In this document: positions 44,992 through 56,800 of the stretch, piece by piece
Layout of the letters: every line of letters begins with the position of its first letter
How positions within the stretch are numbered: the first letter of the stretch is position 1
Assembly: GCA_016858145.1 (NCBI GenBank)
Contig: JAEHOE010000049.1
Coordinates: 248,001-312,000, forward strand
Origin: Edaphochlamys debaryana
Taxonomy: Eukaryota; Chlorophyta; Chlorophyceae; Chlamydomonadales
Direction: 5' to 3'
DNA: 64,000 nt
Notes under the pieces: generated by a model
What the model saw: only the letters and a program-made list of their open reading frames with translations
Told to the model about the DNA's origin: nothing
The model's database searches: none
Program-made: the position numbers and the translations under genes

Positions 44992-45177
44992 AGGCACAGC
45001 GGAATTAGTGGAATAGTACTGAGGGGGGCTCTACGGGCCCGACCCTAGCAACGTGGTGTGACGACCGAAAGTCAGTCACGTTGCGTGGGTGTCGGTGTGC
45101 AGGTGGCACACCCAGTAGGTGGCGCTCTCGCTCAACCCCTCCCCTTCTGGAGGCGGTTCCTGCTGTAACCATCGCAT
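43083..45177 (+). mobile_element. 5'-truncated LINE (non-LTR retrotransposon) insertion
   Basis: The 2095-bp element is bounded by a 12-bp target-site duplication and ends at a TGTAA signal (45164-45168) followed by nine bases, as expected for a reverse-transcribed polyadenylated RNA. It lacks the 5' part, including the endonuclease and catalytic reverse transcriptase motifs, so it cannot move by itself. It is inserted into arm C; arm A keeps the empty site. Confidence 0.9.
45164..45168 (+). terminator. TGTAA signal at the LINE 3' end
   Basis: TGTAA sits 10 bases before the right target-site duplication, consistent with cleavage and reverse transcription of a polyadenylated LINE transcript. 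Confidence 0.7.
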
Positions 45178-46241
45178 CCTAATCATGCCCCACCTCCTAG
45201 AGACCCGCCCTGGCCCGCGCCTGGCACCGTGGGGGAGTGTCGGGAGTGCTCCCCTCTGTACACGGGTGCTGGCAGCAGTGAAGGTAGGGCCGCCGGCCGC
45301 ACCTGCCTCATCCCCCCAGGTGCACAAAGCATTGTTGCAAAATGGTGCACAAGCATTATTGCAAAAAGCAACCTATTCACCCACCCTTTCACCCCGCAGG
45401 GGAGGGTACTCTCCCGTTTTGAGGGTCTTTCTCCATCAAGCCCACCCCAGGATGGCTGACGATGACGTGGGAGGGAGGTAGAAGACGAGGGGAGGATCGG
45501 AAGTCATGATAATGGCTCTCTGTGTACGACCATCTGCCCCCACTGAGGATTGAACTCAGGACCTTTCCCTCGCTCGTACAGGATCCGGATGCGGGCCTGT
45601 GTGGGCCTGTGAGATCTGTCGTACGAAGGGAACGCTCTACCACTAAGCTATAGAGGCGGGCGCTACCCCACAGTGAGGCGCGCAGCGACATGCCAAGAAG
45701 GCGCCACTCACGCTACACAGCCCAAATCTCGTCACCAACATATCCAAAGGGGGGGGGCCCCTTTCGGTGGGGGCCAACCCTAAGGCGGCTCGCTCATTGC
45801 TGGCCAATGCCAGGCGTTGAGGGGAGGAGAGGTTCAGGGGGCAGGGTGGGGGTGGAGGTAGGAGGGGCGAGGCAAGGGGACGGGCGAGGGCAGTGTCCAG
45901 GTGCAGAGTGCCCCGTTGAGGCTTGTCCGCGTCACGCGCCCCACCCCACCTCATGATGCCCGCCCCGGCGCAAGGGCACGCAAGCATGGACCGATGATGT
46001 CGGCGCGGGCGAGGAGTGGACGAGTGGAGCAGTGCACTAGCAGGGCAGGCCTGAGCGTGGCAGGGGTGTGCGCGTGGAAGGGGCGCAGGGCCTGCAAAGG
46101 GGGACCCCGTGCATCGTGCAGGCAGGGGATTGGGGCCTGTGGGACGCATATGCGCCCAGCAAGGAGGGAGAGACAGGAGCCATTGGAGCTGCCGGGATGG
46201 ACAGGCGGCTGTGGCAGCGCGGCGGAAAGGGGCGACCAGGG
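45178..46241 (-). repeat. Inverted repeat, arm C, inner part (with right target-site duplication)
   Basis: From 45190 it is the reverse complement of about 38918-39970. The first 12 bases, 45178-45189, are the right copy of the LINE target-site duplication. The arm includes tRNA-like copy 3. Confidence 0.9.
45535..45657 (-). tRNA. tRNA-Thr(CGT)-like gene with intron, copy 3
   Basis: This is the best of the three copies: acceptor, D, anticodon and T stems all pair and the T loop is TTCAATC. It reads on the minus strand from 45657 and has the same anticodon CGT and 51-base intron. It is the most likely to be functional. Confidence 0.82.
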
Positions 46242-48289
46242 GCTTGTTCGCCCTCACTGACCCTATTGCTGGTGCTTGCACCCTGGACACTTGCGGGGTT
46301 TGGGTCGCTGACCCTTGTGCTTGGGCCGTGGGTCGCTGACCCTTGGCGGTTGGGTGCTGGCAGGGCACCGTCAGGCCGAGGAGGCTGCCGCCGTAACAAC
46401 ACATCACGGGGGGTACCGTTTGGTGGGGGCCATTTGCATAGGGAAGGCCTGGCGTCGAGTAGAAGAGGGGCAGGGTGAGGGGGGAGGCCAGTTGGGCAGG
46501 CTCCAGGACGACGAGGGTGCACGGGCCCCACCCCACCTCCTGATGTCCGCCCCGGGACACAGAGCCACGGACACGCAAGCGTGGAGCGTGGAGGGTGAGG
46601 GCGAGGAGTGGAGCAGTGCACTAGGAGGGCAGCCCTGAGCGGGGCAGGGGCTGGCGTTGAAGGGGCGCAGGGTCTGCAAAGGGGGCCTAGTGCGCAATGC
46701 ATGCCAGGCGCTTGGGGGCATGTGGAATGCATCCCAGTAATCCCAGTAGGGGCCTAGGGGGGGGGGGGGTAGGTGGGAGCCTCCGTGGGTGTGAAGGCGC
46801 CTGCCGTGGAAGCGGGGTATGCGAGGGTCGCGAGCAGGTGTGATTCTACCCCTGCACCCTACGTCAAGAGCTGGCGGAATTGGTGGCATGAACGAAGGCA
46901 GGATACAGCAATCCTTGGTCTCCAACTTCATAGCCGCCGCCGCCGCAGCCACCCACCGGGCCCTGCGACCTGGCCAGTGACTGGGATTGGAGCCCAGTCC
47001 CCAGTCCCCAGTCCTTGGTGTTCATATTGAAGGACAGGAGTTAGCAGACAGGAGGGAGGGGGCGGCTTGGGGCAGGGTGGCGATGGAGGTAGGAAGCGGC
47101 CGGGTCAGCAGGGTTGGGGCACCGGGGCATGAAAGGGGGATAGGTGAAGCACGAAAGGTGCCCAAGCCAGCAGACACGGGGGGGCCTCTGGGGCCACCGT
47201 CAGCGCCCAAGCAAAGAGGCCCGCAAGGGTTGCATTTGCTAAGGCACGTGGATTTGGGTGCCACCGCTCCACTGCAGCGCTGGCATCGCTCGATGGTCCA
47301 TGGACGGCCATCCAGTGGACCGTATGTGGTATCTGCAGCCCCCATGCAGTCCCCAAGCATGCCCGAATCCTCCAGTGCCCAGGTAGGTAGTGCCCACACC
47401 TGCGGTGCCAGCAGCCCCGGGCCCCGGTGCCTCTGTCTAGACTGAAGATCATCTGGTGAGTGGCAGGGCTGGTGTCTCCACGTCCTGTGGCTGATGGGGG
47501 CAACATGTGGCAGCACCCATGACGCTTTGCCACGGCCTCAAGGTGAGGGGGGGCCTGGAGCCTGGGCCTGCCGTGGGGAGCTGATGGCAGGCAACGGAGC
47601 CGGGTTGCAGAGGCTGGGTTGGGCCAAGTGGCGACGTTGTGAGGGGCTGAGGGAGCGGGGGGCGCAGGGGGGTTGGGGGACGGGGTGAGGGGGGAAAGGG
47701 GCCTGAAGGGGGGGGGGAAAGGGGGGCTGGCAACGGGGTGCAGGGCATGCTGGGCCAAAGCTCCAAAGCATGTGACGGTGAGGAGATGAGGGCAATACCC
47801 TGGGGAGCTTGGTTGGAGGCGATTGTGCCGGATGGCAAAGTTTTGGGTGCAAGTGGCGAGGCGTCACGGGGAGCGGGGGGATCAGGGGGAGCGGGGAGCA
47901 GGGGGAGCAGTGGAAGGGGGGAGGCGGGCGGGGGGGCGGGGACTGCACCAGTGTTTTGGCGATGTAGAATTACATAATGTTTGCTGGCACTCTATGGGCT
48001 TTGGAGCCCATTGAGCAAACTTCCCATAGACTTTGCACTTTCTTGTGAAGAAGAAGACCCGGTAGTCCAAGCTTGTGCAGACCATTATCAGACCTGTATT
48101 TTCCCCACAAACGCACGCCTGCAGCAGCAATGCCATCCGTAGGTTTTCTTGCATAATTACTACATTCTGCTGCCAGCCCCAAAACTTGATTACCTCCAAA
48201 GTCGGCGCAGTCGGCTCGATTTGGCGCGATGACGGACGCTCTCGCGCGCCCCTCCACACCACCACGCGCATAAACTTCCTTCACAAGCT
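46242..48289. other. Intergenic stretch with degraded repeat pieces
   Basis: No gene is supported. At 46369-46480 there is another degraded relative of the GGCCGAGGAGGCTGCC / GGTGGGGGCCATTTGC block seen at 42250-42370. From about 47950 base composition becomes AT-richer, probably the promoter and 5' UTR of the next gene. Confidence 0.45.
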
Positions 48290-50853
48290 ATGGCTTCGAA
48301 CGGAGGCGGAGGCGGAGGCGGGGGCATCCAGTCGTCGCTCGCGGCGGGCCTGAACGCGCTGGCCGCGGCCCTTCGTCGCGGCAGCTCGGGCCTCTCACCC
48401 GGCCCCGCCCCCCCCAAGCCCCCGCCCCTACCGCCCTCCCTGCTACAGCCGCCCCCGGCACCCACCTCGGCACCGGTCGCAGGGCCCTCCGCCCCAGCCA
48501 GCCGTCCAGCGGGGCCCGCCGGCCCGGGCCAACCCGAGCAGTGGCAGCCCCCGCCCCTCCCCGCCGCTCTGCTAGCGCCTCTGCACCCCCAGGGCCCGGC
48601 CGGGGCCTCGGCCCCAACCCCAGCCCCAGCCCCAGCCCCGGCACCGGCACAAGCTAAGACGCCAGCCCCAACCCCGGCCCCGGACCCAGCCCCGGACCCA
48701 GCCCCAGCGCCAGCCACGGCGCCTGTACCGGCCGCATCACCCAATCTGGTGCTGCCCCCACCGCCCTCACCATCCTCGTCGGCTCCACCTCCGCGCACGC
48801 AAGCCCTCGCAGCCCATCCCCCGGCCCCGCCCCCGCCCCCACCACAGCCCGCCGCCGTCGCTCCCTCCACCGCAGCCTTCAAGGCCCCCGCGCCTCTGCC
48901 CCCCAGCCTTTCCCGGCGCCAAACCCTACCAACCCGAGCACCCGCCCCAGTAAAGCCCGACCCAGATGCCCCGTCCCCCGGCCTGGGGTCCGCGCCGCCT
49001 CAGCCTCCCACAGCCCCAGCCGCCGCGAACGGCCCCCCGCCCTCTTCCTCTGCCCCTCCCTCTGCCCCTCCCCCTGCAACTGATGCCGTCGCCACCACCG
49101 CCGCTGCTCCCGCTCCCGACGCTCCTGCTTCTGCCGTGGTAGCGACTGCGGGGGCGGCGGCGGGGGCGGCAGGGGCGGGGGCGGCGGCGGGGGCGGCAGG
49201 GGCGGGGGCGGGGGCGGGGGCGGCAGGGGCGGGGGTGCCGGGGGAACCTGGTGTAGGGGAGCAGGCGCCGCCGCCCTCCTCTGCGCGGGCCGTGCCGCCG
49301 CCGCCCTCGCCCGCGTCCCTCGACTACTCGTGCACCGTGGTGTGGAAGAACTACGTGCTGTCGGTGAGTGCCGTACACACACGGTAATGTCGTACCGGTG
49401 TGCTGTCGTACGGCATGTGTACGGCATGTGTCTGCCTGCGTGAAGCGCAGGGTGGGCAGGGGCCGCAGGGGCCACAGGGGCCGTTCCGCTCCCGGACCCA
49501 CACACCCGTCGTGTGCCGTACGTGCCCAGATGCCCGTGCGGGCCACAACCCCCCAGCCTCCCCGTCCGAGGCATACTCGGGCCCTCCCCGCGTCCCCGAG
49601 TTCCCCCCCCCCGTTCACCCCGTGCCCCCCCCCCCACACACACACACAGCACACACGCGTTTGCCCCCATGCCCCCCTCGCCGCCCTTCCAGATCCCGGT
49701 GCGCGCCGGCAGGCTGCTCTTCACGCCCGAGCAGCAGGCGGGGGCGCGGGACCGCGCCTTCGACGTCCCTTTGGCAGGACAGGCGAGACCCGGGGGAGAG
49801 GAGGGGGCGGGACTGGTGGTGAAGGGGGAGGGAGGGGAGCACAAGGGGGGAGGATACCGCGCACTGGACGTGCCGTTAGCAGCGCAGGGAGGGCCTGGGG
49901 AGAGGAGGAGGGCGGGTGGATGTGGGGGGTACAAAGAGGGGGAATAGGGGGAGGGGAAGGGGGAGGAGGGAGGAGGGTACAAGTGGGAGGGAGGGGAGGG
50001 GAAAGGGTCCTGGACGTTCCCCTGGGAATGTAGGCAGGCCCTGGGGAGAGCAGGGGGGGCAGGGAGAGGGTAGCGGGCGGAGGGGAAGGGGGAGGAGGCA
50101 AGCAAGAAGAGGAGGGAGTGCCTGGGCCATAATTGAGCGCGGTTACTTGCTGGACGCCCCCTCTCCCCCCGACTCGCCCTCCCGCCCCCGCTCAGCAACA
50201 AACACCCCCTCCACCCCCCCTCCACCCCTGCCTGCGCAGGCGGGTCCCGACGCCCCCCTGCTGCTGCGCCGGGCACAAGTCCGCATCCCCGCCTCGGGGC
50301 AGCCGCGGATGACGAGCGTTACGGCGCTGATGCGGGAGCTGGGGGTGGCGGAGGGGCGGCAGGTGAGGGGGCGGGGGGGCCGAGGGAGGGCGGCGACGTG
50401 GGCGCGCATCTCAGGGAGACGTCACGGGGGCTGCACGGATGCGGACGCGATGAAGGATGCGGTGACGACGTACGGCATTGTGCCGACTGCTTGTATGGCA
50501 CCTGTACGGCACCTGAGCCGCTCGAAACTGGCCCCGCCTCGCCCCACCCTTGCTAGGTCCTCCTCCGGTGGGAGCCGGACACAGGCATGATCCTCGCCAC
50601 ACCCCTGCCCGCCACCGCCGCCGCCGCCGATGCTGATGCCGCCGGTGCCCCCGCCGCCGCCGCCGGGGCCGCTGCCGCCGACACAACCGGTGCCCCCGCC
50701 GCCGCCGCCGGGGCCGCTGCCGCCGCCGGGGCCGCTGCCGCCGCTGAGCCTGCCGCCAGCGCCGCTGCTGTGCTGCCGGCAGATGTCGTACCCGCCATAG
50801 AGGCGGCGGCGGCTCCGGTGGCGGCCCCGGCGGCAGCCGCCGGCGACGCCGAT

Positions 50854-50887
<34 letters not shown>

Positions 50888-53800
50888 AGCTGGCGGCGGC
50901 GGCAGTAGGTGCCAGCGGCGTGGCGACGATGCGGGTCAAGCAGCTGTACATTGAGCAAACGGACGCCCAGGCCCTGTTTCCGGAGCTGGCGGCGGCGGGC
51001 GCCGCCGCCATCGCCGCCGACAGGCCCCCGCCGCCGCCGGGGGCGAGCCCCGGCGGCGGCGCCGCCGCCGCGGGCAGCGTCGCGGAGGCCTTTAAGGTCG
51101 TCTGGCGGCAAGGCATTCTGAGCTCCGCCGCCGCCGCCGCCGCCGCCGACGGCGCCGCCGGCGTTGGAGTTGCCGCCGCCGCCGCTGAGGGCGCCGACGG
51201 CGACGCTGGCGGCGGTGGCGGCGGCGCGATGGCCTCGTTCGAGGGCCTGACGGTGCGCTGCCCCGGCCGCCAGGGCCGCGGCGAGCGCTGGACCTTCCGC
51301 GGCGCTCCGGCGCTGGCGGCGGCGCTGGGGCTGCCGGCGGCGACGCCGGCCAAGCTCCAGCTCCTCCGCCAAGAGGGCCGCGTGCTGGAGGTGACGTCAG
51401 TCACGCTGCTGGCGGCGCCGCCGGCCAAATCGCCGCCGTCGCCCCTGCCGCTGCCGCCGCCAGAGCCGGTGGCTCCGGCTGAGAAGGTCAAGCAGGAGCC
51501 GACGGCGCTGGCGGCGCCGCCAGCAATGGCGCTGGCGGTGGCGGCGCCGCCGCCAGCGCCGGCGGGCGTACCGCAGGAGGTGATGTACTTCGCGCACATG
51601 TTCCGAATGACGATGTCGGCGGCGCTGGCGCTGTGCCCCCGCGCTGACGTCAACGTCAGCACCTGGGCCCACCCTGTGGACCTCTGGGCCCGACTGGGCC
51701 CGCCGTCCGCCTCCGCCAGCGCTGCGGCATCTGACGGCGCCGCCGGCGGCGGTGCGTGGCAGCGGTTTCCTGAGCTGCTGCTGCGGCGCGGCCGTACCGG
51801 CGGCACCCTCAACTGTGGGAAGGAGCTGGCGGCGGGCCTCAGCCTACGTAATGGCGACCTCGTAACACTCGTACGGCGGCCCGACGGCTCCGTCGAGCTG
51901 ACAGCGGTACGGCGGCAGCCGCCGGCGGCGGCGGGGGCCAAGGCCGGGCTGGCGGCGGCGGTGGATGTAGATCCGGATCGGGGTCCGGATGCGGATCTGG
52001 ATCTGCCTCCGGCGGATGTAGGGGATGACACGGAGGGGGAGGCCGTGAGCGAGCTCGAGGGACGGGGAGAGGAGGAGGAGGAGGAGGGGGGGGATCCAGG
52101 CGAGGAGGAGGAGGACGAGGTCTTTGAGGACGCCAGGGAGGCCGGCGGCGCAGAGGACGACACCGACGGCAGCGGCAGCCAAGACTCTGACTCCGACGGC
52201 GGCGGCGGCAGCGGTGGCGGCGGCGGCGGCGGCGGAGAGGCAATGGAGGTGGACGGCGAGGGTGCGCAGCGGCACGGCGGCAGAGGTGGGTGCGGGGCTA
52301 ATGTGCACCTGGCCCGGACTGGCCCATCTGCCGGGTTCGCGGCAGCGCGGCAGAAGCGCGGCGGCAGAGGTGGGGTGGGAGTTACCCGCATGCGAGTATC
52401 ATGCTAGAGAGTTTTTGCCCTCTGGGTGTTGCACAGTACTAGTACATGGGAGCCTGGCAGCCCTCGCGTGTGCTTGCTGCGCGCTTGGCCGGCGATGCGC
52501 CTACCGTATGTCCCAGCCCCATCGGCGGTGCTCCTGTTTCGGTGATTGCAGTAAGTTCAGTTTCAGTGGTTGCAACGTTTTCCATTTCGCAACCCGCAGG
52601 CCTCCCGCAGGCTCCCCGGCGGCTGGTACCCACGCGGCTCGTCGCCGCCGCCGACGGCGCCGCCGGCCCTGCCGCCGCCGACGGCGCCGCCGCCGCCACC
52701 GCAGCGCCGCCAGCCTGGGGCCCGCCGTTGGCGGCGGCGCTGCGGCGGTTGGCGGGCGCCGACGGGCGGTTGGTGGCGGTTGGTCGTTGGCAGTTGAAGC
52801 GTACGGAGGTGGAGCATGGTACGCTGGCCATTAGCCGGAAGCACTGTCCCGCTGGGCTCATGGTGAGACCGGGCTGGATGGGGGGGTGATGGGGCAAGGG
52901 GAGGGTGGGATCTTGGGGGAGGGCTGCTGGAAGGGCGGGGGGGGCGAACTCCTGAGGGTATTGCTTCGAGCGGGTAACGATGAGGCGGCGGGGGGTCCTT
53001 GGGACTGTAGGGGCTGGGGAAGCGGTGATGGACTAGGGTGGGGTCTCGACTCTTGAGGGGTGTAGGGGCCGGGGAAGGGTGGAAAGGGGCCGGGGTGGTA
53101 GTACGTGAGAAAGCACCGTGGGGGGGGAGGCTCATGGGGGCCTGGGGTGGGGTGGGGGGCCCCTGTCTGTGCCTCATTCCTGCTGTTGCCGCCCGCCTCG
53201 TCCCTCGCCTCTGCAGCACACCATCGAGGCAGCCTACGCCTGCGCCGCCCCCGCCGCCGCCGCCAGTACCGCCGCCGCCACCGAGCCTGCCGCCGCCGCC
53301 AGTGCCGCCGCCGCCGCCTCCGGCGGCCATGACGGCGCCGCGGGCCCCAGCGGCCCGGGCGCCTCGCCCGCAGCCGCCGACGCCGCCGCGCCCAGGGCTG
53401 GCGGCGGCGCCGCCGGCGCTTCTGGCGGCGGCGCCAGTGCCGACGCCGACCGCGGCTGCAGCGGCGGCGGCAGCGGTGCTGGCGGCGGCGGCGGCAGCGG
53501 CGCTCCTTGCGGCGGTGCTGGCGGCGGCAGTGCCTTCAAGTCTGCGGCCCGGGCCAGTGTGCACGTGATGGGGACGGTTGGGGCCGGGGAGCCGCGGCGG
53601 TTGGCGGCGTGGCTCGTGGCGCGGCCATGTGCTCTGGCGCCAACCGCTCTCATGTGGCGCATGGGAGGCGTGTACGACTGGTTACGGGCGGTTGGGGCGG
53701 TTACAGGCGACCGGTTGGAGCTGACGGGCGAGTGGACCTTCGCCGACGGCGGCGGTGGCGGCAGCGGGCCTGACGGCGGCGGCGGCGGCCAGGCAGGGCT

Positions 53801-56800
53801 GGCGGCGCCGCCAGGCAGGGCGCTCTTCCGCCTCGCCCTCACGAAACGCACCCCCGCCGCCAGCGGACCCACCGCCGCCGCCGCCGCCGCCGCCGGACCT
53901 GGCGGCGCTGCCGCCGCCGCCGCCGGACCTAGCGGCGCTGCCGCCGCCGCCGCGGCCGGACCTGCCGGCGCTGACGTCGAGGCCTCCGCTTCCTTGACCG
54001 TCAGGGCCGCCGCCGTCAGAAAGTCACGTATCGTTCTGAACAAGGCTGGCTGCCGGCTCTTGGCGCCCCACATAGCAGCCGCCGCCGCCGCCGCCGCCGG
54101 TGGAAGTCAAACGGACACGCCGTTGCGGCTGGTGGACGCGACACGTGGGGGTGTCGTACATGCCGTGGCGCTGAGGGCGTACGGCCTGAGGGGCGTGCCC
54201 CAGTGGACACTGAAGCGGCTGCGGACGCTGTTTCAGGTGGGGGCACAGTGGGGTGTAGTAGATACGTCTTACCCCGCCCGGCGCCCGGCGGGGTAGCCTG
54301 TCCGCTACATGGGGGCAGGGGGGCAGGGGCAGGGGAGCGGTAGCGGCTGACTGAGGAAGCCAAGGAGGGAGAGGGAGAGGGAGAGGTGGATGGGGACGGA
54401 GGTCTCAGCAGCTCAGCAACTAGCTCCCCATACTCGCTCCCTGCCCCACGCCCTTACTTCTGCCTCGTTGCCCCCCTCACATCGCAGCCGCAACCGTGTG
54501 CCCCGACCCCTCACCTCCCCGAGTCCTAGGCCCATGACTTATGCGCCGCCCTTTGCCCTTTCGCCCCCTGCATGACTCATGCAGGCCCATGACTCATCCA
54601 ACGGCCTCATCCTCCAACTGGAGCGCCTGCGGGGGGCGCCCCCGGGCGAGTACCGCCTGTGGGCGCAGCCTTTACCCCCGCCCGGCCCCGGCCTGGGCCC
54701 GTCCGGGCCTCAGGGAGACGAGGAGATGGCGGACGAGGCCCAGGCCCAGGCCCAGCCCGAGACTGGGGCTGGGGCTGGGACGGAGGCTGGGCCCGAGGTC
54801 AAGGCTGAGGCCGGGCCTGGGCCTGGGCCTGGACCCGCTCCCCGGGAAGGGAGGCCAGCGGCAGCGACGACGGCGGCGGCGACCCCTGGCGGCGGCAGCC
54901 GAAAGCGAGCGGCCGCGGCGGCGCCGGCGCAGGCAGGAACGCCGGCCAAGCGAGCGCGTGCCGACGGCGCCGCCGCCGCCGCCGCCGCTGGCAGTGCTGC
55001 CTCCGGCCTGCCGCCGGGGCCCGGCCCGTCCGTTAGTCATCTCCACGGCTGCGTGGCGTCGCTCGGGCCCGAAGGCGGCAGCGGCGGGCTGCCGCCGCTG
55101 AGGCCGGGCGAGCTGCGGCTGTGCGGCCTGACCTTTCATCCCTCCCTGGCGCCTGCCGTACGGCGCGCCATGTCGGACTGGCTTGCGGGCCTGGGCGGGC
55201 CCCTGTCGGACGCGGACCCCGCCGCCGTGCAGATCACCATCCCGGGCCTTTCGCCGCCCGCGCCCGCTGGCGGCGGCGACCAACCGCCGCCGCCGTGGCG
55301 GGCGGCGTTCGACGCCAACCGCCTCTCGGCGCGGATCATCGCGAGTCGAACGGCTCGGTATCTGGGCCTGGAGGACCCGACGGGACGAGCATGGGACGCG
55401 CCGTTGCCGTCCGGAGATCTGGAGCTGGCAGGTAAGGCACCCATCGGCGGAGTGTGAAGCTGTGAACCGAGTCTAAGGGCAGCATCACCGCCCCAACACG
55501 ACCATCCTGAGCACACCGTGCTGCTGATAGCTCGTTTTACGCTGTCCTGCATGTACGGTAGGGGTGCTCACATGTTGACCACGTGATCCGTGCCTTGTAC
55601 GGCACTCTGTTTGTGCAGAGGGCGTGGAATTCTGCGCGGATGACGACAGGGGCGGCGCGGGCTTGGTCGCGACGATTCACCTTCGCCGCAGCACCGTGCT
55701 CGGCGTGCTGGGCGGTTACGTAATGCCGGCGGCAGCGGCGGCGGCGTTCGTGAATCGCGGCTTCCGAGAGGTCCCGGAGGCGGCGGCGGCGGAGCTGGCG
55801 GCGCGGTTGGGATCCGCCGCCGGCCTGATGACGTACGCGTGGCAGTTCCTGGCGGGATCCTTCCGGATGCCGTACCCTGGACTGGATCTTACGCCCGAGG
55901 GCGCCAGCGGTGGGTGCTGGCTGTTGGGGAGGTTGGCGGTTGGTTGGGAGCGACCGAGCGCTTGGATTGCTCCAGAAACGTTTTGGAGGGTGTTTGTCTG
56001 GCGAAGATAGGAACCATACGGCACCTCCTCCCGCGCACACGTGCCCATCCTAAACACACACACGGCGTACGGGGGGCTACGACCGTCCCGGGTGGGTTCT
56101 TGTCTGTTGTGGGCTTTCGTGTACGCACACCGCCGGCGGGCCGCCCAGCTACTGCCTAGACAACGAACGAACATTTGGCGTTTCTCGCTCTGGCGCTCGG
56201 ACCGTTCGCTCTGGGCTTGCGGAGCTTCGCCAGTGGCGCCCATTTCAGTATGTCGGGAGCAGTTGGTGCCTCACACCTTCGGGGTCTCGCCGGGCTTTCC
56301 GCTTGCTACGGCTTCCTCGTTTCCTAACACACGGCATACCTCGTCCTCCCCCTGTCAGGGCCCTCGCGGTTGGAGCTGCAGATGCTGGGGTACGGCAATC
56401 TGGGCGCCCTGGTCAACGACACGCGCAATGACCCGCGGCCATGGTCAGAGGGGGGCGACCTGGACCGCCCCCCGCCGGCCAACTGCCTGGTGAGGGGGGG
56501 AGGGGGGGAGGGGGAAAGGGAGTGAGGGGGGAGGGGGAGGGGCGAAAGGGGACAGGCTATGCAAGGGGGGAAGGCGCAACTGGCAGGGGACGGGCGGGAC
56601 CCAATGGGGCCGGGGGAGCCGAAAGGCGTGCGTGTGTGGGGGGGGGGGCGGGGGGCCGGCAGGGGCGTCTCGAAGGGGTTTGAGAGCTGGGGGACAGGAG
56701 CACGGCTGCTGAGTGAGCCTTCCGACTCAACCGCACTCAACCGTCAACCGCCACGCTCGTCCCAACTGCCACCGCGCTCGTCCCAACCGCAGGTGGTTCC

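Noticed and set aside
50422..52391. Long open frames on the minus strand (612 and 316 codons) opposite the SET gene
   Set aside because: They are antisense shadows of (GCC/GGC)n-rich coding exons. They lack splice logic and motifs, while the plus strand carries an 11-exon chain ending in a SET domain.
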